A DNA stretch of 64,000 nucleotides from Apophysomyces variabilis. Taxonomy: Eukaryota; Mucoromycota; Mucoromycetes; Mucorales; Mucoraceae. Below, in pieces: positions 1-14,710 of the stretch. The stretch is taken from positions 1,541,465 to 1,605,464 of the forward strand of contig MZZL01000408.1 in assembly GCA_002749535.1 (NCBI GenBank), written 5' to 3'. Below the pieces are notes generated by a model. It was not told where the DNA came from. It ran no database searches and was given only the letters and a program-made list of their open reading frames with translations. Made by a program: the position numbers and the translations under genes. Each line of letters opens with the position of its first letter. Position 1 is the stretch's first letter.

Positions 1-2143
1 TTCCACTTCAGAGTTGAAATCACCTTGGCAGATTTCCGTTTCGTAAAAGTATTTTTTTCATCCCCCTGCTAAATATGAAAAACCCCTTTAGCATTTCCTC
101 TCTGAGACTCATCTGGGTCTCATACGGTCTAGTCTTATTTTCAGCTAATAAAGTCCCATACTTCCTGCCAAGATCGCCTCGCTTCCTTAATATGGTAAGA
201 AAAAGATTAGGCACAAAGGATTTTGCTTTCTGCCAAGATCACTTTCCCCTCCTGATATAGCAAAAAATGCCTTCAAATTACAAATATCTCTTAAAAATAT
301 TTTCTCTCTTGCCAAGATGACTTTCCCAAAACGCTTTTCTGTCTTGATATAGTAAGAAAGACATCGGATAACAAGGCTTTCAAGATCAGTCAACTGGAGC
401 GAGCAACGAATTTAAACACTGCAAAAGAGATGTATTTCTCTTCATTCACTATCAACTCTTTTGAAACAAATGTGTGTCATAATAGCTTCTATATCTCTTT
501 CATACAACACAACCTAAATGCTCTTCATATATAGCTCTCTTCGCTTATAAAATAAATAATCCAAAGAACACCCGCTCTATTGGTCAACGGCGAAGGTCTT
601 CAATGCACGATTGACAATAATGCTGCAATGCATTATAGCAGCCAAATGATTATTGCTCAAAGCATGGTTCATCGCCTCGTGAATACCCTCTCAGTATTTG
701 CGTGATATTCCAACGAAATGGAAATAAGCGTGAGCTATATGGGATAAACCAAAATTTAAGAAGAGCAGCTTAGGCACCTATGGATCACAAAATTTCCAAT
801 GCTTTGTACCAAGAGATTAACCAATATAATCAAACCCGCGAATGACAAACAAGCGAACGCATCCACTTGACTTCGCCAATACTCAATATTGAAGGTGCGG
901 TTACCGCTGTTCTAAAATGTCAAGACCGCGTGTCGACTTTTGACAAATTTTTGTGGTACCGGTAGAAGATAGAGCTCGATTGGAAAACGATAATCATGAG
1001 AAGGTGCTGTGCGTATTTCGGTGTACGAATAGTGATGGGAAGTACCACCACGATGGCAATGTGGCAGACGAGCAGGGTACCATTTTACAATACATGCTAC
1101 GGTTGTACCAGCGCCTACGTTGGTTTATCCATCCACCAAGACGTCTGGAAGCGGCTAGCAAAGAGGAGGCGATAGCGACGAGCGGTTGTGCAGAATATCA
1201 ACAAAGAAGTAGCGGCCTAGAGGTTATGGAACTGGCAAAGCCGCCTGAGTTTGCCCATTCCTCGAGCGAACCCTAATGAAGAGATGGTGATAATAAGCGA
1301 GAACACCTAGCCAATCTGCACTATGGTTGAACCGCGTGGGTTTAAGCGACGAATCGGTCAACGGGAAGAGGAAAAAAAAAAACCAGGGCCATCCCGAGCT
1401 CCCGTAAGGTTACGTAAAAGGCTGCAATGGAAAGGCAACAAAGAATTCTCGAGTCAAGTTGATAGCGCTTTTACGTCCTGTAGCGAGTAACTGTCATTGA
1501 ATGATTATTACTTTTTCTTTTATAACTCGCCAGTGAAATCTTTACATGCGTCTTGCAGTAGCTTGGTCAAAGGCTGGGTATGGTGATGTCTAAGTCCCTG
1601 GCAAGTATGTGAAACAAGAGAGGACATAAGCTTTATCGCTCTTCGTTAGATTAATCTTCGCAATACTAAATTACTAACAGTTATCTACTAGAACAAAGGA
1701 AAATTATACAACAGTGTATGATTTTGCTGGATCTGAGACCTTTAGTTTTTATGACGGAGCATGTAATACCATAAACGGTTAATGCTAAATGTAAGACGTG
1801 CTATCCTATTGTGAGCTGGGTTTCTAGTGCTCACAAGTAAACAAAGCGACTGGACTCAATAATACATAAGAAAATCAATAAATAAGGTTGATGATCATAT
1901 TTTGAGCACCTTTACAATATCTACGTTGCTTAGCTAAAAGCTGAATATTCAGATTTCTGCAGGCAACTACAAAGATTACCGATGTAAGAAAAAGAAATGT
2001 GACATTAGCTTGAACTAAATAAAGTAGTTTTCGTACCATTCAGTCAAAAGACTAAAGGTGTGATACGGATTGCCAAGTTAAAGAGTCGACGAACAATTGG
2101 CTAAAAATTTAAAACCCGCCCGTTGAAAACTTGAAAAATAAAT
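1..2143. other. Gene-poor AT-rich spacer
   Basis: I see no convincing gene here. A 107-codon open frame at 953-1276 on the plus strand has no family signature I recognise, and its neighbourhood lacks splice signals. The first 400 bases carry a degenerate repeat that is listed separately. The stretch may contain eroded transposon sequence, but nothing diagnostic is left. Confidence 0.5.
162..370. repeat. Degenerate direct repeat, three copies
   Basis: The phrase TGCCAAGAT followed by a C- and T-rich stretch recurs at about 166, 231 and 310. Two of the copies are followed by a TATAG/TATGG-TAAGAAA-like phrase. The spacing is about 65 and 79 bases, so this is a diverged repeat and not a clean tandem array. 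I know of no function. Confidence 0.45.
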
Positions 2144-2213
2144 GCCGTGACCTGGAATCGAACCAGGGTCAGCGCGGCCACAACGCGATGTACTGCCACT
2201 ATACTATCACGGC
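2144..2213 (-). tRNA. tRNA-His (anticodon GTG)
   Basis: Read on the minus strand, the acceptor arms GCCGTGA and TCACGGC pair over 7 bp. The anticodon loop TTGTGGC, with GTG at its centre, is closed by CGCG/CGCG. The T arm is CCTGG-TTCGATT-CCAGG. The internal B box GGTTCGATTCC is intact and the A-box region TAGTATAGTGG is typical of histidine tRNAs. There is no intron. The strand just past the 3' end is T-rich (TTTATTTTTC), as expected for a Pol III terminator. The extra G-1 of histidine tRNA is added after transcription and is not encoded here. Confidence 0.95.
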
Positions 2214-2765
2214 TTGATATTTTCGGAATTAGGTAGGTTCTATTTATGGCTTTGAGTCGTTAAATTTAAAAATAGTTGTAAAACAATAGGTCTTTTTACA
2301 TTATTTCTAAGGATTTCTTTTGAGAATTATTTTGCCGTAGATATAACTCAAAAAAACTGATTACAAGCTGAGTCTTCTTCCAATAAATTTAATAAAGATT
2401 AATTGTAATTTAATAAACATTGTTGTAAATTCTTTTTCTTAGCTAATCTTAAACATGCTTTACGAAATTAGCAAACTTGGACCCTTAATGCTCTGAATTA
2501 ACTTGTTTGACAGTGAATGTAAACCTGATGTACATGTCTGATTGAATTGGCAAACGATTATTTCAAAATAGTTATATTTACGGAATATCTACAAAAAATC
2601 AGTCACCGATATAAAGCAGTGCTTGTACTTACTAGGTAATTGCCCTTCATAGGCCATACAGAAGTCAAACCGAGGTTGCTTAACTAGCAAATTGCTGTGC
2701 AAGCTTATAATTGCTTGAGCATTGAGAGCTGAACACCGGGATTGAACTTCCATCAGTTGAGACAA
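2214..2765. other. Spacer between tRNA-His and Fanzor relic
   Basis: No gene is visible. The part next to the Fanzor relic (about 2630-2765) lies just 3' of its last recognisable codons on the minus strand. In live Fanzor/TnpB loci that is where the guide RNA is usually encoded. I cannot identify a conserved scaffold by eye. Confidence 0.4.
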
Positions 2766-5290
2766 TCATGAATATGCCTTGAATGTAATGTTTTTCAACA
2801 CATTGTCATCTTAGTTCATTGTGCTACAGCCGTTGATGACGCTGACACAGTTAGGATTCACGCAGCAGACAGCTTCATTACATTTTCTGACCTTGCCGTC
2901 CTTCCCTCGTATTTTGTAACTGTAGAGGCTTGAGACACCAGTGGCAGGTCTTGCTAGTGTTGTACTCCTTCACAATAATTACCAAGCCTTTTCGTCGTTG
3001 TACTCCACGTAACCGTTTGAGTCCCCTGCGAGTATGTTTTCGAATGTAAAAATTGGTCGGCTGCCAATGGCCGTAAAAATGAACAGCTTTTTCTGAAATC
3101 ATGTCTTGGGAAAAGTGCATACATTCGACATCAGCATACTTGTGGTATGCTTTCTGCGTAAACACCTCTGTAGTACGCTTTTCACGTTCAATTCTCCTGT
3201 TCTCAGCTTCGGTCCCCTCTTTCTCAGCATTTTTGGCTCGTTCTCTGCGCAGACGATGTCTGTTCGAGCGCGAGTGATAGTTGATAGCTGATGCTTGGAG
3301 ACTCAAAGTATTGTAAATATCGTGCCGTAGCTCTGTCGTTGTGTTGCTGGTAAAATCGCATATCCGCTGTATCGTCCGTGCAGATGTCGTACTTGTTGAC
3401 ACACCAGTGGTCCGGATACCGGGACCAACGCCGCAAACAGGGATCGAATTCTTCTCAAAAAGTGGCTTCACGACAGAGAGCATCTAAAAATAGTTATCAA
3501 TCTTTCATGATCTCTTCAGATTAAAGTGTACTTACCTGTGGCATATACCCTTCGGTGATCTTTGCTTTGGCGGATGACGTTGCTTGGCTACTGCGCTTTT
3601 GCTTTTTACGCTTTCATTTTCGGGAGTAACTTGTTGAAGCGCTGCTTTTCTCTTTGCCCTTCCCTTTTTTGCTTACTTCTCTCATCGCTTTGTTAAGGAC
3701 ATAACAAATCCCGTCGAGCTTGCTTGAGCTTTTCTTGTAGGACAATGGCAGTATTTTGTTTAGATTAGATTTGTTGTCGTGTTTGTTTCGGTTTTCGCTA
3801 TGCCATGCTATTTGTACGGCCATGAGCTGATGTGCTGTGATTCATCCGCTCTTTTTCCAAGGCACCTATTTCCTTTTGTATTGGCTTCAATTGTTGCTCC
3901 AAACTGAGTACGCTTGCTTGTGTGCGATCAATTCTCTCCTGCAACTGAGCTTTGCTGAGCGTGAGTTTTATCTCGGGTTCCCACGAATCTTTGATTATTT
4001 CAACGTTCTTGAAGTGCAGATAGCTAATATTGTTTGTATCAATTAACAATGCCTTCGACTCGTATTATTCACTTACTTGATGTGGTGTGTTTCGGTTGAT
4101 AGTCCCTACGACTCGTACAGTCCACTCGTTCACAAAGACAAGTCTCCAACGGAAAAATAAATGACGCCGATTCATCATGCGGTGTATTTTGTCCATCTGG
4201 AAAAATGCTTTAAAGACAGTTTCTTTTTCAGTCTTCGCTTGAAGCCCACTAGTAATGAATTCGCCTTGTCTGTTTGTAAATGTATCAAATGCATCAATAA
4301 TGATTTTGTAGATGCCGTCTGCTTTCATTAGCAAAGCCCATTTGTTACTTGTTTCGATCGTCAGCTTGTTGACATGGTCTTGTATGCCCAAGATAGTACT
4401 GACTACGTTCGATAATGCCGCAATAGACAATACGGTAAGTATATGCTTTGCTGGAGGTTCATCAGGTTCATTTCTTCGTGGTGTGTATGGTTTCAGGAAG
4501 TTGGCAACTTTGGCAGCCACTTGTTGCTCGGCTATGGTCAATATAGTACCCGTATGAACAGCGTCCGCGACGTCTTTTGCACTTATAGTACGTTTGATCA
4601 GGGGGGATTCGACCAGCATACGAACAATTGCAACTAGTGTACGAATAGTACAAGCACTGGTTTCCTTACTGGTTATTGGAGCTTGGCTACTAGTAGTAGC
4701 TGCCATATCTTCGTCATCTTCAGAATCATTGACCAGGTCATCCTCTGCTTGATCAAGCCTAAAAGCTTCGTACTCATCGTCAGCTTTTTGACTTTTAATT
4801 TCCTCTTCATTCGATTTCTTCTGGTCCTCTGTTCGATCTTTTCGAGGTAAATTACTAACAACCTTGCGTTGAATAGCTTCGACCACATTATCGGGACGAC
4901 CATTCATGTATACTTTCTTCAGTTCCTTGGTTCAGTACGATCGATTGCGCCGTATTTGTACATTAGACCTTAAATCTTGTCGCTGTTCTTGGTGATCCTT
5001 CTTTTCTTTGGCTTTTTTCTTCACAAGCTGCATGTATTTGAACATGCGACGTGGCGCTAAATTTACACGGAGCAACAGATGGATGACATTGGTAAGAGAT
5101 CTTAGATATAAGATACCACTGTAGAGATTGTTCGCTGCTGTATCCAATGCCCTTAAAGAATCGGCTTGAAACTGTGACGCTACAGCATCATCGTTGGGGT
5201 CGACCAGGGAGGATAGCACACCATCTATGCTAAACCGTGGTTTAGGTCTGAAGCCGAAAAAAGAATTAGCAAGATTAACTGTAAAATGTA
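2766..5290 (-). pseudogene. Decayed Fanzor (eukaryotic TnpB-like RNA-guided nuclease)
   Basis: The frame ending near 2878 has the TnpB/Fanzor C-terminal layout. It carries a RuvC-I-like GVGPG motif (normally DPG, so the catalytic Asp is Gly here), a basic stretch, and EYNTSKTCHWC, the first half of the zinc ribbon. After a frame change at about 2880-2886 the next frame continues with a second Cys pair (CVNPNC) and then MN-stop-DDNVLKNI, which matches the family's RuvC-III NRD...N region. Upstream exons (3798-4049, 4065-4907, 4932-5219) hold the helical N-terminal half, including a part reading FFQMDKIHRM...RLVFVNEWTVRVVGT. Two introns look clean: 3484-3536, and about 4027-4071. Lesions are the D-to-G change, in-frame stops at 4932-4934, 3614-3616 and 2811-2813, and frame changes near 3800-3823 and 2880. 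Fanzors are known from fungi and giant viruses and travel with transposons. I infer a dead copy. Confidence 0.8.
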
Positions 5291-5493
5291 AAACCTACAT
5301 CTGCTCTGTATATATACCGCCAACTGTGTTGTAGAACACGTTTTAGAACTGAGCAAGAGTGAATATGTTTGAATCGACAGCGGCGTGTGCATTAATAAAA
5401 GACAGAGAGACTACACTGTGTTTAGCATTATGATTGCCAAAGTCATAATCAGCAGGGAAAACGACTGGTAGGTTGATTTCAGTACTATAATTG

Positions 5494-6872
5494 TCATATC
5501 CAGTGAATTGGTACACGTCGCCGCGAAGTACCTAACGAGGAGATGTTTAGCTTCCCGGTAGTAAACATGTCAAACGACAAACCATATCCGTAAAATGAGA
5601 CAAACCAGTTTCCATATTGCTTATCACTCTCGAATTTAATTCCTGTGTCATCAGCAAAGCGGGATCTTACAGTATCAAGACCGATATCTGGGCGAACAAG
5701 TTTTCGCAAAGTTGTGGTAGCCACACGAATATACTCTTGATAGTTATCGTCTTTGTCATCACTTTGCTCCTCGTCTTCACTTGGCTCGTCACCACTTCTG
5801 TTATTACCTTCACTATCATCACCGTGTATATCACTTGCTTTTCTCTTGGAATCCTTGATTGATGCAGCTTGTATTTCGTGATCAGTGATCTTTTTCAACT
5901 GATTGCGATAAATAAAAGTCTTGCCATATTGTTCCAGAGCAACACAGGTTTATCCGGGCCTTTGAAATGTTGTTCAAGAGCAGATGGAGAAGCTTTTGTA
6001 CCGTATTTCTCTATCAAAGTTCTGAAAAGATGATCCTAGATTCCGTTGCTAGTTATCAAACCCTTAGGCGTCTTGTTTCTGTTCATGAATTTCTCTTTGA
6101 ATTTTTCTAAAGCAGCTCGAGTTGGATTTTTGTTTCTTGTAATTCTGGAAAATTCCAAATGTATTCTCTTATTGCTGTGATATTATGTATTTAGATGGTG
6201 TTCAAGTAAAAATAGTTATCATGCTTACATTTCTTTTCGTAACTCATCCTTAATAACTTCTTCTGTCGCACCAAGTGGTGCACGTTGTTTTTTCTTCCTT
6301 CGCTCTCCCACGGCATTCTTCTTGGTCGCAGCAGGTGATACAAAAGGTGATTTTTCGTGTGTGGTTTCAGGAACTGGTAACTTCGGAGAGATAAACCTTG
6401 CGATATATAAAGGAACCCAACGACTGGTTCCCGTATGAGAGTCCACTTCATGAAGAAGCGACATGTTATAGACTGACCGATTGTTTCCAGTCACTTTAGG
6501 TTTGCTCTGTGTGGAGAACAGGTACACCCGAATGTTGTACATTTTGGCAATAGCAATCAGACGTAGAAGGCCATTTGCGGGAATAGTTTGGTTACCAGGT
6601 AATCGTAGGGATACAGCATGCTGCTTGTCACCTAAGCAGCGCACTACAGCTACAGACAATGCAGCCTCTAACGGAGAGGTGTTGAAAAGCTTAGACACGG
6701 TTTGTAAACCTCTTGCTTGCAACCATTGTAGCGCCTTGCTTCGGTTCTCTTTTGATATTGGTCGCCCTCTAGCCCCAGCAATCACTGTTTGCATGTACTG
6801 TTCATAGTTTTTAGTGGGGCTACGGCTGATGGCATTGCCCATACTAAGACCTGGGTTTACTACAAAGTTCAA
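5494..6872 (-). pseudogene. Broken ORF of unknown family beside the Fanzor relic
   Basis: Two open stretches on the same strand as the Fanzor relic (6225-6872 and 5494-5898) are joined by a region (about 5900-6190) that stays protein-like but is cut by stops and a frame change. The first stretch contains a basic GRPISKENRSKALQWLQARG segment and a segment NGLLRLIAIAKMYNIRVYLF followed by a short beta-like run. That layout loosely recalls OTU-type peptidase folds, but I see no Cys/His pair and do not claim the family. The second is acidic, with a D/E/S-rich linker, and ends in an aromatic-rich part (GNWFVSFYGYGLSFDMF). It may be a second gene of the same mobile element or the 5' part of one long transcript. 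Confidence 0.4.
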
Positions 6873-7782
6873 ATCTGGCAGCTACCATGTTTTTAACGTT
6901 AGTGTGCAGTGCTTGTTTTCTGTCTTTTACTTTACCATATAACAAAAAATAGTACAATAAAAGGATAAGTAAATGAATATTTGAGGGTGCGTAGACAGTG
7001 AGTTGTTAAGAATAAAAATCAACCGCTGAAATACGACGTATTTAAACAAATCATTTCATTGTGAATGCTTCTCCTTGGATTGTGTAACAGTATAATATAG
7101 TTCAAGACAATGAAGCATTCTGCAGTCGGCTTGTCAAATACTGAAGATGACTAGTGATAAAACAATCATTATATTTGATGGCGTAATTGATGTTTTCCCT
7201 TATGCAAACATTAAAAGGGGTTATCGTAAATCTCCATAATACTGTAGTTTATACAATAAGTACATATCCAATTTCTTAACACTACGAAAGATGCCCATAA
7301 ACGAAACTTCTATGGTTTATCTATACTCACTTTAATATATACACTCAGTGAATAAAGAAACGAATCAATAGAAGGTTCCTGCAAGAAAGAAAGAGAAGTG
7401 GGACATTGAAATTCTTTGTGTAATTTATCTTTGATGTGTAGAACGAGCTTTTCTTTTTTATTTTCTCTATGTGTATAGTCTATTGCTTTCACTATATATA
7501 CCTTTATATTTTAGCTACAATCTTTTAAGAGAAAGAAAAGAAGATTGATAGTATCGTTACAGCAAATAAACAGAATTCTCTGTTGTCATTTGTGCTGCTT
7601 TTGTTCCTGTTTAGTTTTAATTAAAGCTGGACCGTAGATGATGTAATAGCATGGCCTATGGCCAACGTTGCTATCTACTTACGAAGAACGAATGCGTAAG
7701 TATAGAGGGTATGGGCGAGGAAGCGGTGCTGTGGGATGTGTGTCAGGAATGGTAACCGTTATTGAGAGTATCAGAAACGTAA

Positions 7783-7804
7783 GGATCCTGAGATTTCAGG
7801 ATCC
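7783..7804. repeat. Perfect hairpin, 9-bp arms, GATT loop
   Basis: GGATCCTGA, then GATT, then TCAGGATCC is an exact inverted repeat, followed by GTCTTTATATA. It could form a strong stem, but no gene is attached to it. Confidence 0.6.
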
Positions 7805-8200
7805 GTCTTTATATACAACGTCTGTGCGTGGAGAGTAAATGTACAAATAAATGAAGTACAGAAGATCGCTATCTTGCTCGTCGCCTATACTGGCCAATCC
7901 GCACACAAGGTCATAAAGAGCTATCTGTAACATGCACTTCTACAGATAAAGTGTGTATATAATGTAAGGTTAGCATGTATTTTTCGATATCCGTCTAGCG
8001 AAAACAAGATTAGTATTCGGCTAGCGAGTGACGGAGATTGCGATATTTCTGAGCTATCTGAGCGTCTGCCAATGCAAAAATTGAAATAGCTTGAGAAAAG
8101 TATCAAAAGCTGCGACTCAGCTTGGTGGTAGAGTAAAAAATTCAGCAGGCGGGCTGTCACTCATGTCACAAATTCGGTGACTCCGGCTGATGATACTATG

Positions 8201-8250
8201 TACATTCCAAGATGGTTATGCTGTCTACATTTCGAGATGGTTATGCCGTC
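8201..8250. repeat. 25-bp tandem duplication
   Basis: Two adjacent 25-base units share a TACATTYCRAGATGGTTATG core and end in CYGTC. They differ at three positions. No coding frame runs through them. Confidence 0.65.
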
Positions 8251-9321
8251 TGATTTTACACACCTTATAATTAGCTAGCAGGAATTTAGTATAAATAGTC
8301 CCACCTTTTTACATAAAAGAAATTGGTTCTTTAATTCGCATATTCTCTCTTTGTCTTTCGATCTTAAAGATTTATAAAAGATTAAACACTGAATCACTAG
8401 CCTACATTAATCTATAAAAGCAGAGTTCATATCCATTGAGATTACTTCACAGGTTTATTGCTTTAGAAGAAACTATCATTAATCTCTGAACCTAAGATTT
8501 ACTTTGGCTTGTTTCCATTTTATCTTCGATTTCTTACTGCTCTACTTAGCTTGAACGCTCCAGAGGTTACTGACTTACTGACCTAGCGAGGAAAGATTTT
8601 AATGTTCGACTTGAATCAATACCTAATGCGCACTCTATTTGATCTTATCTAAACATCCAGACAACATTTATTTTACTCTACTCTCTGAACAACCTTGTCC
8701 TTTTAGCTTTTTCTTTTTTATCCCTTTTGAAGGTTTCTTTTGCTATTGTATAAAAGCTACGGACACAAGCTTTCTTATTTATAAACACAAATAAAATATC
8801 CATCCGCTCCACCGTAGAGGATCAAAACTTGGCAATATTCATCACATAAAGAAACTGAGTTAGATTGCTTGATTCTGTCTGACGTAAGTTTGTATTTAAG
8901 GTCTATCTTCCCAATTTAGCCACTGTCCATTGTAGGCATGGATACGACAGTAATCACTGATGACAACGGCTTTTCATTTTACAGTGAAAGTTTTCAACAA
9001 TATTTTGCATTATAGACTATAGCACTTTACATATGATATCTAAACCAACGAGCGTTTCAATCAGAACATTTTCAAAAGCATCATTTTCAATATTCAAATA
9101 GTCATTGGCCCTTTCATCCTCAAACAAACGAATAGTAGCAAAGCTATCACAATAACTAAAATTCTTCATTATTTCTAAGTTCAAAAATGTATCAGAAATC
9201 AGGAAGAAAGAATATCTTCCCGAAATAATGTCATCTTTCTGCGCTCAAATTTTAGAATATTTTCGATCTTACCAAATAACTGCGAAGAGTCTAAATTCGT
9301 ACATGACATGAATTCGGAATT

Positions 9322-9332
9322 TGAAAAGTTGC
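9322..9332 (+). promoter_or_regulatory. RRPE-like motif upstream of PRP16
   Basis: TGAAAAGTTGC lies about 50 bases before the start codon. It resembles the purine half of the motif found before ESF1, the eEF1A methyltransferase and DRS1. This is the weakest of the four matches. Confidence 0.3.
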
Positions 9333-9382
9333 GTCCACCTTTCTGCCCAAACTCTTCGCGAATACAGCAGTATTAAAAAACG

Positions 9383-14287
<4,905 letters not shown>

Positions 14288-14710
14288 TTTATGCAAGTTT
14301 ACTTCTTGTCTATTGTTATCACGCCTTAAAGATAAAAATTTTGCTTACCATTGTATACAAGCAGCAGATGAATACAAGTCATTCTATACACCTATTGATA
14401 ATGGATCGTAGCAGGCCTACGTTATGTTGCTATAATAGCAGGAAAATAATGTCATCATCTGGAGGTCGATGGTTGGGCACGTTCAATGGTCCCGACATTA
14501 GCCTAAATCGCTCAAAACATTATTCATAGCAGTTTCACTACGTTTTCCGTAAAGTAAACATGCTTGCTTAAGTACTGTACAGAAAGAGGAAAGGCATTTC
14601 CCCTTTTCCCAGGAAACTTTTTCATTTCCAGCCATTCGTGACTACTGTTTGAGACTATCAAATTAATGGATTTGCTCTCTCTCGAGAAAAAAAGTTACTT
14701 GATTCAAATC
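14288..14710. other. PRP16-ESF1 spacer with RRPE-like box
   Basis: There is no gene. It must hold the PRP16 3' end and the ESF1 promoter. GAAACTTTTTCA at 613-624 of the 14-kb block (14613-14624), read on the minus strand as TGAAAAAGTTTC, differs by one base from the yeast RRPE consensus TGAAAAATTTTC. Confidence 0.45.

Larger units (their letters stand above)
6873..9382. other. Spacer upstream of PRP16
   Basis: No coding region is supported. It contains a perfect 9-bp-arm hairpin (7783-7804) and a 25-bp tandem duplication (8201-8250), both listed separately. The last 60 bases before the PRP16 start hold a GAAAAGTT motif. Confidence 0.5.

Noticed and set aside
953..1276. 107-codon plus-strand ORF
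   Set aside because: No family signature; flanks look non-coding. Possibly an eroded transposon piece, but nothing supports a call.
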